DNA of 64,000 nt from Microvirga splendida (GTDB lineage: Bacteria; Pseudomonadota; Alphaproteobacteria; Rhizobiales; Beijerinckiaceae), in contig NZ_JAELXT010000008.1 in NCBI RefSeq assembly GCF_016427565.1, positions 1-64,000 on the forward strand, written 5' to 3'. Of the stretch, positions 45,553-54,092 are shown piece after piece. The position numbers and the translations under genes were made by a program. The notes under the pieces were generated by a model. The model did not search any database, was not told the origin of the DNA, and saw only the letters and a list, made by a program, of their open reading frames with translations. How positions within the stretch are numbered: position 1 is the first letter of the stretch; every line of letters starts with the position of its first letter.

Positions 45553-45768
45553 ATGAACGACCACGTCTACAAGATCGTCGAGCTCGTCGGCTCGTCCGAG
45601 ACCAGCATCGAGGATGCCATCCAGACCGCGATCCGGCGGGCCAATGCGAGCTTGAGAAACCTGCGCTGGTTCGAGGTCATCCAGACCCGCGGCCATGTGG
45701 AGGACGGCGAGGTGCGCCACTACCAGGTGGTGCTGAAGGCCGGGTTCACGCTGGAGGACGGCCAGTAG
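45553..45768 (+). CDS. Dodecin, flavin-storage protein
   Basis: A 71-residue protein. Dodecins assemble into hollow dodecamers that bind riboflavin, FMN or FAD in pairs. The N-terminal [38 protein letters not shown] and a C-terminal [12 protein letters not shown] are signature sequences; the Trp of NLRWFEV stacks on flavin. GGAG lies 6 bp before ATG 45553. Confidence 0.93.
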   Translation: MNDHVYKIVELVGSSETSIEDAIQTAIRRANASLRNLRWFEVIQTRGHVEDGEVRHYQVVLKAGFTLEDGQ

Positions 45769-45774
45769 GCCGTT

Positions 45775-45882
45775 CTCTGTGTCATTCCCGGCCGGAGCGC
45801 AGCGGAGGGGAAGGGAATCCACCCGCATGCGCAAAGCCATGGATCCCCTTCCCGCACTTCGTGCGCCGGGGATGACACAGAG
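45775..45882. repeat. Palindromic intergenic repeat, family A copy 1
   Basis: A 108-bp element bounded by CTCTGTGTCAT and ATGACACAGAG. Inside, CCGGCCGGAGCGCAGCGGAGGG faces GCACTTCGTGCGCCGGGG, with AAGGGAATCCA and TGGATCCCCTT in the middle. Two more copies lie at 53880-53979 (reversed) and 60115-60214. It follows the dodecin stop by 7 bp. Confidence 0.8.
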
Positions 45883-45938
45883 GGGTAGGCACGGCTTCAA
45901 ACACGCCCGTCCCATCCCTCAAGGCAGTTCCTGCTTGC

Positions 45939-48053
45939 TCAGATGACGAAGAAGTCGGAGTACTTGAGAAGGGCCTTGTTGGTCAGCGTCGCGATCTGGA
46001 TCTGCGCCTTCGATCCTGTTCCGTCCTGATCGTAGTACAGCTTGCCGGATCTCTTGTCATACACGATCCGGTCCTCCGCATCCTGAGCCTTCGTGTTCTG
46101 CACGAACATGTCCGACTTGAACTTCTTCGGCTTGGAGAAGGTCCCGGATCCCAGCTTGGTGAAGACCTTGTTGTCCAGGTAGATGCCGTCGTCCTGGGTG
46201 CGGAAGTCGGCGATCTGATCCACGTTCGTGCGCTTGTTCAGGCGCATGTCGAACACGAACACGTCCTTGCCTGCGCCTCCCGTGAGCACATCGTTGCCCA
46301 GCCCGCCATAGAGCGTGTCGCCGCCGGCCTCGCCCGCGAGCACATCGGCGCCCGATCCGCCGCGCAGGGTGAAGGGCGTGGCCTCCACGGCGTTCGTCAC
46401 TGTGATCGCGAAGGTCTGGCTGGTCACGCCGCCGTAGTCGTCCCGTGCGTGCACCGTCACGCTGTGCTGCCGGGCGGCCTCGAAGTCGAGGGCATTGGCC
46501 ACCACCAGGCTGTTGCCCACGAGGGCAAAGGGGCTGCCGGCGTCGAGGCTGTAGCGCAGCCCATCCCCGTCCGCATCCGTGGCCGACAGGATGGCCACCA
46601 CGGAGTTGATCGGGGCGTTCTCCACCACGTTCTGCGCCGACAGGCCAAGGCCTGCGGGAGCCGTGTTGATGACCTCGATTCCGTCATCGAACTGCAGCAG
46701 GCGGATGTTGTAGAGCCGGTCGGTGCCGTCAGATCCTGCGACGGTGAGGCTGCCGTCGCCGTTACGGGTGATCGTGGTCTGCGCCCGCTGGCCCGAGAAC
46801 ACGGCCGTGTTGACGCCGCTGCCGCCGCTCAGCGTGTCGTCGCCGCCCCCGCCCTGCAGCGTGTCGTTGCCGACGCCGCCGAGGAGCCGGTTGGCCACTC
46901 CGTCGCCGGTGAAGCGGTCGTTGCCCGAACCGCCGATGAGGTTCTCGATGGAATACAGCGTGTCCCAGCCATAACCGGTGTTCTGCGGCTCGCCCTCAAG
47001 TGACAGATCGACGGTTGCACCCGCGGCACCTGAGAAGGCGACCGTGTCGATGTCGAATCCGCCATCGAGCACGTCGTCCCCCAATCCGCCTTCGAGAGTG
47101 TCGATGCCGTCGAAGGCCAGAAAGACATTATCAGCGTTGCTGCCGACAATACTATCGTTCCCGGCTCCTGTCTGAACATTTTCTATGCTTCGATAAACGC
47201 TCCTGCCTGCACCCGTAGACTGCACATCGGTTCGCTGAAGATTTAACGTGATATCCGTCGTGCCATTGAGGATGATCAAGTGATCATTGCCATCGCCGCC
47301 GTCGATAGTATCATTCCCAGAACTGCCTCTAAACCGGTCGTTCCCTGCACTTCCAAACGCTCGATTGTTCCCAGAACCCAGATCGATGATTCCGTTGATG
47401 ATCGTGCCTGAGCGGCTGTCGAAGATGTCATTTCCACCATAAAGATTTACGTTTCCTTGGATCAATCCAGTGTTGGTAACTTGATCAACATCCTCACTTC
47501 CGAAAAGAGCGAGATATTCTTTGTTGCTATACCCTCCCTGTATAAATCCGGAATTCAGCAGAGATGAGCCAAAATCAGTGGAAATCCTGATAGCTACGTC
47601 TGAATACGATGCGATAGTACCTGCATTGATCAGGTTGCCCGATCCACCCGTCAGGAGTACGCCAGTTCCAATTCGCCCAACGATCTGTCCTTCATTGTGA
47701 AGGATCTGATGACTTAACCCACCGCTCAGCAAGACACCGAACGACCCTCCAACGATCGAGCCCGTTGAACCTACGAAGACTGTATTGTGACCTGTCCCGG
47801 AGTTCACGCCAGCGCCATGCGCTGAAATAGTCCCCATAATTGTTGCTGTCAGCCTCCCACTGAACGCGAGAACACCATCACCCCCGGAAGTGGATACTGA
47901 ACCTGCCCTTTCGACAATCAAATGATCGCCAGGTCCAATTTGAATTCCAGACGCTTCCCGGGTCGGAAGAACAGTATTCACGATAACTGTAGCCATTAGT
48001 TGTCCCAACGTTCCTTCAACAAGTTTCGCCAGACAAACTGCCACAGAACTCAT
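45939..48053 (-). CDS. Large RTX-type calcium-binding protein with cadherin-like domain
   Basis: A 704-residue protein. Residues 20-240 are beta-solenoid-like, Gly/Ile-rich (GTISAHGAGVNSGTGHNTVFVGSTG). Two blocks of GGxGxDxL repeats follow (about 235-275 and 325-420). A cadherin-like domain (about 455-560; LSATDADGDGLRYSL) and a last RTX block (565-600) lead to a tail (NVDQIADFRTQDDGIYLD) typical of type I secretion substrates. No N-terminal signal is present. ATG 48053 has GGAGGGGG 8 bp upstream; ATG 47996 (MATVIV) is an alternative. The 5' third is much lower in GC than the rest (24 of 60 bases at 47461-47520), which suggests a mosaic origin. Confidence 0.86.
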   Translation of the reverse strand: MSSVAVCLAKLVEGTLGQLMATVIVNTVLPTREASGIQIGPGDHLIVERAGSVSTSGGDGVLAFSGRLTATIMGTISAHGAGVNSGTGHNTVFVGSTGSIVGGSFGVLLSGGLSHQILHNEGQIVGRIGTGVLLTGGSGNLINAGTIASYSDVAIRISTDFGSSLLNSGFIQGGYSNKEYLALFGSEDVDQVTNTGLIQGNVNLYGGNDIFDSRSGTIINGIIDLGSGNNRAFGSAGNDRFRGSSGNDTIDGGDGNDHLIILNGTTDITLNLQRTDVQSTGAGRSVYRSIENVQTGAGNDSIVGSNADNVFLAFDGIDTLEGGLGDDVLDGGFDIDTVAFSGAAGATVDLSLEGEPQNTGYGWDTLYSIENLIGGSGNDRFTGDGVANRLLGGVGNDTLQGGGGDDTLSGGSGVNTAVFSGQRAQTTITRNGDGSLTVAGSDGTDRLYNIRLLQFDDGIEVINTAPAGLGLSAQNVVENAPINSVVAILSATDADGDGLRYSLDAGSPFALVGNSLVVANALDFEAARQHSVTVHARDDYGGVTSQTFAITVTNAVEATPFTLRGGSGADVLAGEAGGDTLYGGLGNDVLTGGAGKDVFVFDMRLNKRTNVDQIADFRTQDDGIYLDNKVFTKLGSGTFSKPKKFKSDMFVQNTKAQDAEDRIVYDKRSGKLYYDQDGTGSKAQIQIATLTNKALLKYSDFFVI

Positions 48054-48392
48054 ATCACTTGCCCCCTCCGTTCAGGGAGGGCAGATAGCTTTCTCCTTGG
48101 CACTCCCCCAACTCATGTTCGAATTGAAGCCGCAGGCTCATGCGAAGAATATCGTCCTTCCGCAGCTTGCCAGACCGATCAAACCACCGTGAAGGCGGAC
48201 GATCCAGTCTGCGAGGCTCAAGCTCGAATCCAGATCTCGCACGGCAGCGTTTCGCTAGCGGCAGAATGGTTAGAATAGGAAGAGCAAATCCGCCGGAATG
48301 CTTATGCCTAATCGGCGGCAACGGTACGAATGAGGCAATCGTCAATGCTGTGCAGGAGAAGATTTTGTGCCAAGGGGCAAGCCTTCACCAGC
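48054..48392. other. Intergenic region between the RTX and Uup-like genes
   Basis: About 340 bp of moderate GC without a supported gene. It should hold the RTX promoter on the minus strand. Open frames on both strands here look like chance: none has both a ribosome site and a recognisable sequence. Confidence 0.35.
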
Positions 48393-50201
48393 TCACCCCT
48401 CCAGCTCCTCGCGCAGCATCTCCAGCTCCAGCCAGCGCTCCTCGGCCGCGTGCAGTTCTGACTGCAACTGCGTCAGCGCATCCATGGCCTTCTGGAAGCG
48501 GGCCGGGTCGCGTGCATAAAGCTCGGGATCGGCGAGGATCTCCTGCACCTTGGCGATCTTCGCCTCGATCTCACCCATGCGCTTCGGCAGCGTCTTGAGG
48601 TCGTGCTGCTCGTTGAAGGAGAGCTTGCGCTTGTTCTGCACTTGGGGCGCGGCGGCGGGCTTGTCGGCGCTCTTCGCCTTCGCTTCCTTCTCGACGACGC
48701 GGGCCTGCACGCCGCGCCCGCGCTGGGCCACCATGTCGGTGTAGCCGCCTGCATATTCGAGCCAGCGCCCCTCGCCTTCCGACACAAGAACGGAGCTCAC
48801 CGTGCGGTCGAGGAAGTCGCGGTCGTGGCTCACCAGAATGACCGTGCCGGAGTAATCCTGGATCATCTCCTCGAGCAGATCGAGGGTCTCGAGGTCGAGG
48901 TCGTTGGTGGGCTCGTCGAGCACCAGGAGGTTGGAGGGCTGCGCCAGGGCGCGGGCCAGCATGAGGCGGTTGCGCTCGCCGCCGGAGAGCACGCCCACGG
49001 GGGTGCGCGCCTGCTCGGGCGCGAACAGGAAGTCCTTCATGTAGCCGATCACGTGCTTGGTCTGGCCGCCGATGGTGACGGTGTCGCCGCGCCCGCCGGT
49101 GAGCGTCTCGGACACGGTGGCGTTGGGATCGAGGCTCGCGCGGCGCTGGTCGAGGGTGACCATCTGCAGGTTGGAGCCCAGGCGCACCCGTCCCTCGTCC
49201 GGCGCGAGAACGCCGGTCAGCATGTTGATGAGGGTGGTCTTGCCGGCGCCGTTCGGCCCGATGATGCCGAGCCGGTCGCCGCGCAGCACCCGCAGGGACA
49301 GGTTCGACACGATGGGCCGGTCATAGGATTTCGAGATGCCCTCCGCCTCGACCACGAGGGTGCCGGACTGTTCGGCCTCGGCGAGGCTCATGGTAACCGT
49401 GCCGACGGCGCGGTTGCGGTCGCGGTATTGCTGGCGCATGGCGTGGAGGTTGCCGAGGCGGCGCACGTTGCGCTTGCGCCGGGCGGTCACGCCGTAGCGC
49501 AGCCAGTCGGCCTCGGCCACGAGCTTGCGCCCGAGCTTGTGGTGCTCGGCCTCCTCCTGCTCCAGCACCTGGTCGCGCCATTCCTCGAAATGAGCAAAGC
49601 CCCGGTCCATGCGGCGGGTCTTGCCCCGGTCGAGCCAGACCGTGGCCTGGGACAGGCTCTCCAGGAAGCGGCGGTCGTGGCTGATGAGAACGAGCGCCGA
49701 GCGCAGGCTTTTCAGCTCGCCCTCGAGCCATTCGATGACCGGCAGGTCCAGGTGGTTCGTCGGCTCGTCGAGCAGAAGGATGTCGGGCTCCGGCGCCAGC
49801 ACGTGGGCGAGCGCCGCGCGGCGGGCCTCGCCGCCCGAGAGGTCGGCGGGTCTTTCCTCCCCAGTCAGGCCGAGCTGCTCCAGCAGATAGCGCGCCCGGT
49901 ACGGATCGTCCCCCGGCCCGAGCCCCGCCTCCACATAGGCGAGCGTCGAGGGATAGGCGGTGAGGTCCGGCTCCTGGGCGAGATAGCGCACGGTGGCGCC
50001 CGGCTGCACGAACCGCTTGCCGCGGTCGGCCTCGATCTGCCCTGCGGCGATCTTGAGCAGGGTGGACTTGCCCGAGCCGTTGCGGCCCACGAGGCAGGCG
50101 CGCTCGCCGGGGGAAACGGAGAGGTCCGCGCCCACGATGAGCGGCGTGCCGCCGAAGGTGAGAGCCGTGTCCTGGAGGGAAAGAAGAGGAGGAAGTGCCA
50201 T
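48393..50201 (-). CDS. uup: ABC-F family ATPase, Uup-like
   Basis: A 602-residue ABC-F protein. Walker A sites are GRNGSGKST (residues 39-47) and GPNGAGKTT (near 318). Signature motifs are LSGGEARRAAL and LSGGERNRLML, with DEPTNHLD and DEPTNDLD. The C-terminal coiled coil (about 530-600; LKTLPKRMGEIEAKIAKVQE) is the Uup DNA-binding-type tail. Uup affects transposon excision and ribosome function in E. coli. It is distinct from the other ABC-F protein at 2014-3891, which has a different linker and tail. Confidence 0.9.
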   Translation of the reverse strand: MALPPLLSLQDTALTFGGTPLIVGADLSVSPGERACLVGRNGSGKSTLLKIAAGQIEADRGKRFVQPGATVRYLAQEPDLTAYPSTLAYVEAGLGPGDDPYRARYLLEQLGLTGEERPADLSGGEARRAALAHVLAPEPDILLLDEPTNHLDLPVIEWLEGELKSLRSALVLISHDRRFLESLSQATVWLDRGKTRRMDRGFAHFEEWRDQVLEQEEAEHHKLGRKLVAEADWLRYGVTARRKRNVRRLGNLHAMRQQYRDRNRAVGTVTMSLAEAEQSGTLVVEAEGISKSYDRPIVSNLSLRVLRGDRLGIIGPNGAGKTTLINMLTGVLAPDEGRVRLGSNLQMVTLDQRRASLDPNATVSETLTGGRGDTVTIGGQTKHVIGYMKDFLFAPEQARTPVGVLSGGERNRLMLARALAQPSNLLVLDEPTNDLDLETLDLLEEMIQDYSGTVILVSHDRDFLDRTVSSVLVSEGEGRWLEYAGGYTDMVAQRGRGVQARVVEKEAKAKSADKPAAAPQVQNKRKLSFNEQHDLKTLPKRMGEIEAKIAKVQEILADPELYARDPARFQKAMDALTQLQSELHAAEERWLELEMLREELEG

Positions 50202-50313
50202 TCCCGGTCACCTGACACCTCTTCGCCGCAGATGCAAGGCCGCTCCGGGATGTTACGGGGTGGACGGTCTTTGATCTTTGTGCTCCCCTGCTGAGGTTAA
50301 GCTGAGCGTGTGA

Positions 50314-52377
50314 ATGACACTGACGAGGCGTCTGCTCCTTCTGGCATTGATCTCGGTTCTGCCGGCGATCGTCATCTGGACGTACACGGAAGTCTCGCTG
50401 CGCCGGGCTCGCGAAGCGGAGGTGAACGATCTCGCCATCCGGCAGGCGCAGCTGGTGGGCGCGGAGATCGACAGGATCCTCGATGGGGTCCAGGGTCTCC
50501 TGCTCGCCATCGACGAGACCCGATCCATCCGCACCTTCGACACCGACGTCTGCAGTCCCTATCTGAAGGCCGTCCAGGAAAAGGTGCCCTATATCCTGTC
50601 CATCGTGGCCATGGACATCAGCGGACACATCCGCTGCCGGCCGTCCGGCACCGTCGACACGCGGCACTACTATGCGGACAGGGCCTACTTCCACAATGCC
50701 CTGGACAAGAAGGGTTTCGTCGTCGGCGAGTATACCCCGGCCTTCGAGGAAGGCGGGCTCGGGCCGCATCCGGTGCTGCCGCTCGCCCTGCCGATCTGGA
50801 ACGACAGGGGCGACGTGGTGGGCGTGCTGGCCGCGGCTCTCGATCTGCGGTGGCTCAGCCAGAAGCTGAAGGAGCGCACCGTTCCGGCAAACGGCTCGAT
50901 CACCGTCGCCGACCGGAACGGCATCGTCCTCGTGCAGGAGCCGCAACCCGAGCGGTTCCTGGGCAAGCTGCTGCCGCCGGAATTTCGGGCTCAGTCCAAG
51001 GCCGCGGACGTCGTCACCGCTCAAAGCACCCTTCCCGACGGGGTCAGGCGCGTTCTCGCCCACGTGCCGCTGCAGCTCCCGCCGCGGGACATCTACACCA
51101 ATGTCGGGTTGTCGACAAAAGCCGCCTTCGCAGGTATCAACCAGGCCGCTCAACGCGGCTTCATGCTGATCGCGGCGGCGCTCATCCTGGCCCTGTCACT
51201 GTCGGCCCTGCTCAGCCGCGCCTTCATCACCAAGCCGTTCGAGACAATCATAGGCGGCATCCAGGCATGGCGGCGGGGCGATTACGGGGCGCGGATCGCG
51301 CTGCCGCGCAAATCCGGCGAGTTCAGCATCCTGGCCAAGGCCTTCAACGACCTCATGGACGACGTGGCCGAGCGCCAGCAGGCCCTTCAGGTGAGCGAGG
51401 AGCGCGCACGTCTCGCGCTCGAAGCCGGCCACATGGGAACCTGGTGGTACGATCCCGGCAAGAACGTCGGCGGATGGTCCCCTCAGGCGGCGGCCATGAT
51501 CGGGCTTCCCGAGACCATGTCGTCGATGGACCCGAACGATTGGATCGGCATCCTTCATCCCGAGGACGTGAATCGCGTCGTCGAGAAATGGCGGACGGCC
51601 GTCAAGAATCGCGGCGACTACGAGGACGAGTACCGCATCCGCATGTCCAACGGGGACATCCGCTGGATCGGCTCCAAGGGCCGCGTCTTCCTCGACACCC
51701 GCAAGAGGCCCGTTCACTTCGTCGGCATCCTGCACGACATCACCGAGCAGAAGCACGCGGAGGAGCAGCAGCGCTTCTTCCTGAACGAGCTGAACCACCG
51801 GGTGAAGAACACGCTGGCGACGGTGCAGTCCATCGCGTCCCAGACGCTTCGCACGACGGAGACGCCGGCGCAATTCAGGGAAGCCTTCGAGGGCCGGCTC
51901 CTGGCCCTGTCGAAGACGCACAACCTGCTGACGCGGCAATCCTGGCGCGAGGCCGAACTGCGCGACGTGGCGGAGCAGGAACTGGCACCCTACCGCAAGG
52001 CCGGCGACGAGCGGGTCGTGCTGGACGGCCCGGACGTGAAGCTGCCGGCGCGCTATGCCATCAATCTCGGCCTCGTGCTGCACGAGCTGGTGACGAACGC
52101 CGCCAAGTACGGCGCGCTCTCGACCAGTGCGGGCCATCTGGAAGTGGCGTGGTCGGTCGTCGAGGGCGGCGACCGGCCGAAGCAGCTGCGCATCCACTGG
52201 TCCGAGAGCGGCGGGCCGCCGGTCGCGCCGCCCAAGCGCCAGGGCTTCGGCTCCCGCCTCATCCGCCGCAGCATCGAGGGCGAGCTCGGCGGCTACATGG
52301 TGCTGAACTTCGCCGAAAGCGGAGTCGCCTACGACATTTCCATTCCGCTGACCCAGCCGACTAGCGCAGCAGCATAG
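50314..52377 (+). CDS. HWE-family sensor histidine kinase with Cache and PAS domains
   Basis: A 687-residue membrane sensor. Helices at about 5-24 and 283-301 flank an extracytoplasmic Cache-type domain (YYADRAYFHNAL near 119, GVLAAALDLRWLS near 170). A HAMP-like segment (305-355) and a PAS domain (about 365-480) follow. The HWE kinase core has the phospho-acceptor His495 in NELNHRVKNTLATVQS, N595 in LVLHELVTNAAKYG and the W-x-E at 629-631 (HWSESGG). No response regulator is adjacent. The 3' end overlaps the convergent aldehyde dehydrogenase gene by 17 bp. Ribosome site weak. Confidence 0.9.
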   Translation: MTLTRRLLLLALISVLPAIVIWTYTEVSLRRAREAEVNDLAIRQAQLVGAEIDRILDGVQGLLLAIDETRSIRTFDTDVCSPYLKAVQEKVPYILSIVAMDISGHIRCRPSGTVDTRHYYADRAYFHNALDKKGFVVGEYTPAFEEGGLGPHPVLPLALPIWNDRGDVVGVLAAALDLRWLSQKLKERTVPANGSITVADRNGIVLVQEPQPERFLGKLLPPEFRAQSKAADVVTAQSTLPDGVRRVLAHVPLQLPPRDIYTNVGLSTKAAFAGINQAAQRGFMLIAAALILALSLSALLSRAFITKPFETIIGGIQAWRRGDYGARIALPRKSGEFSILAKAFNDLMDDVAERQQALQVSEERARLALEAGHMGTWWYDPGKNVGGWSPQAAAMIGLPETMSSMDPNDWIGILHPEDVNRVVEKWRTAVKNRGDYEDEYRIRMSNGDIRWIGSKGRVFLDTRKRPVHFVGILHDITEQKHAEEQQRFFLNELNHRVKNTLATVQSIASQTLRTTETPAQFREAFEGRLLALSKTHNLLTRQSWREAELRDVAEQELAPYRKAGDERVVLDGPDVKLPARYAINLGLVLHELVTNAAKYGALSTSAGHLEVAWSVVEGGDRPKQLRIHWSESGGPPVAPPKRQGFGSRLIRRSIEGELGGYMVLNFAESGVAYDISIPLTQPTSAAA

Positions 52378-53818
52378 ACAAAAGGCGGTTCATGCGGCCG
52401 CCATAGGGCGCCTTGGTCATGCCGGCCCCGTTGAACCGCGCCTGGCGGAACACGGACCGGGCATGGCTGAAGGTGCGAAAGCCCGCCTCGCCGTGATAGG
52501 CGCCCATTCCGCTCGGCCCCACGCCGCCGAAGGGCAGCTCCTCCTGCACGCAGTGGAGCAGCGTATCGTTGATCGCGACGCCGCCGGATTGCGTCCGCGC
52601 CAGAACGTGCTCGGCGATCGCCTTGTCATGGCTGAACAGGTAGAGCGCCAGAGGGTGCGGACGCGCGCCGATGAAGCGGCAGGCCTCCTCGATGTCGTCA
52701 TAGGGCACGACGGGAAGCACGGGGCCGAAGATCTCCTCCTGCATCGCCTGCGCGTGATCGGGCACGCCGGTCAGCACGACGGGCGCGAGCTTGCGGTGCG
52801 TCTCGCCCAGGGCTTCATCGGCCGGGTTGATCTCGTGCACGCGGGCGCCGCGCTCGCGTGCATCGGCGATCAGGCCGCGCAGGCGTTCGTAGTGCCGCTC
52901 GCTGACGATCGCCGTGTAGTCGGGGTTCGAGGCAAGGGTCGGGTACAGCGTCGAGACCGCATCCCGATACGCGGCGACGAAGGCACCTGTCTTCTCGCGC
53001 GGGACGAGCGCGTAATCGGGCGCAATGCAGGTCTGGCCGGCATTGAACAGCTTGCCGACAGCAATCCGTTCGGCGGCTTTCTCGACAGGATGATCCGGTG
53101 CAACGAGGGCCGGGGATTTTCCGCCGAGCTCAAGCGTCAGCGGCACGAGGTTCTCGGCGGCCGCCTGCATGACCTGGCGACCGACAGCGGTCGAGCCGGT
53201 AAAGAGCAGGTGGTCGAATCTCAAGTGCGTGAAGGCCCGCGCCACATCGGTCCCGCCCTGCACCACGACCACCTCGGCGGGATCGAAGATCTCGGCGATC
53301 ACCGTTTCCAGCAGCGCAGAGGTGCGCGGCGTGATCTCGGACGGCTTGACCATGATCCGGTTGCCCGCCGCCAGCGCTCCCGCGAGCGGCGAGAGCGCGA
53401 GCTGGACCGGATAGTTCCAGGGACTGACGATGCCCACGACTCCGAGCGGCTGATAGAGGACGCGTCCGGAGCCCGGCTTGAACATCCATTGGATCGGCCG
53501 CCGCCGCGGCTTCATCCATCGGCGGAAGTTCTTGCGCGCATGGCGCAAGGCGGCGACGACCGGGTAGAGATCGGCGAGCTTCGTCTCGTGCGGCGAGCGA
53601 TGCCCGAAATCGGCCGCGATGGCCGCCGCGAAGTCGTCGGCATGGCGCACGATCCCGTCGGCCAGCGCCCCGAGAGCCTCGGCGCGCCGCTCGGGCGACA
53701 GGGGGCCCTGCTCCATCAGGGCACGCCGCTGCGCGTTGAAACAGGCTTGCAGCCTGTCTCTCACCGGATTGGGAATCGCGTCGTGCACGGGTCGAGGGCT
53801 CCTCTGGGTCCACGCCAT
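52361..53818 (-). CDS. Coniferyl-aldehyde-type dehydrogenase (ALDH superfamily)
   Basis: A 485-residue NAD(P)-dependent dehydrogenase. The active-site Cys is in FNAGQTCIAPDY, the catalytic Glu in TLELGGKSPALV and the cofactor loop in FTGSTAVGRQV. The hydrophobic tail (YGGRMNRLLSMLLR) and the opening (RRALMEQGPLSPERRAEALG) are those of the ALDH3-like coniferyl-aldehyde dehydrogenase group, some of which oxidise long-chain or aromatic aldehydes. The substrate is not certain. ATG 53818 has a poor ribosome site. Confidence 0.85.
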   Translation of the reverse strand: MAWTQRSPRPVHDAIPNPVRDRLQACFNAQRRALMEQGPLSPERRAEALGALADGIVRHADDFAAAIAADFGHRSPHETKLADLYPVVAALRHARKNFRRWMKPRRRPIQWMFKPGSGRVLYQPLGVVGIVSPWNYPVQLALSPLAGALAAGNRIMVKPSEITPRTSALLETVIAEIFDPAEVVVVQGGTDVARAFTHLRFDHLLFTGSTAVGRQVMQAAAENLVPLTLELGGKSPALVAPDHPVEKAAERIAVGKLFNAGQTCIAPDYALVPREKTGAFVAAYRDAVSTLYPTLASNPDYTAIVSERHYERLRGLIADARERGARVHEINPADEALGETHRKLAPVVLTGVPDHAQAMQEEIFGPVLPVVPYDDIEEACRFIGARPHPLALYLFSHDKAIAEHVLARTQSGGVAINDTLLHCVQEELPFGGVGPSGMGAYHGEAGFRTFSHARSVFRQARFNGAGMTKAPYGGRMNRLLSMLLR

Positions 53819-53879
53819 GATATGGCGGAGGAAACATCATTCTCAACACGGCATCGGCCTTCATGATTTCGATGCGCCG

Positions 53880-53979
53880 GTGTCATCCCCGGCGAGCGCA
53901 GCGAGGGAAGGGGATCCATGGTGCTGAGCGTGCGGGTGGATTCCCTTCCCCTCCGCTGCGCTTCGGCCGGGAATGACAC
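53880..53979. repeat. Palindromic intergenic repeat, family A copy 2 (reversed)
   Basis: Bounded by GTGTCAT and ATGACAC. It reads as the reverse complement of copy 1: GCGAGCGCAGCGAGGGAAGG, then GGTGGATTCCCTTCCCCTCC and GGCCGGGAATGACA. It lies between the divergent aldehyde dehydrogenase and ABC ATPase genes. Confidence 0.8.
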
Positions 53980-54092
53980 TCAATCTGCTCGTGCGGGAAC
54001 GATTTACGTGGGAGGCCTGCCGATAAGGTGGATTGACGGAGCGCCTGGGATCGCAAGGATAGCGGTCCGACCCCTCCCGCAGGAGAACCCTG

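Noticed and set aside
48055-48345. A 96-residue minus-strand open frame upstream of the RTX gene
   Set aside because: No ribosome site, no recognisable sequence, and it lies where the RTX promoter is expected.
50310-52364. A 684-residue open frame in the +1-shifted frame over the histidine kinase
   Set aside because: Arg/Gly/Ala-rich shadow; the kinase frame carries Cache, PAS and HWE motifs.
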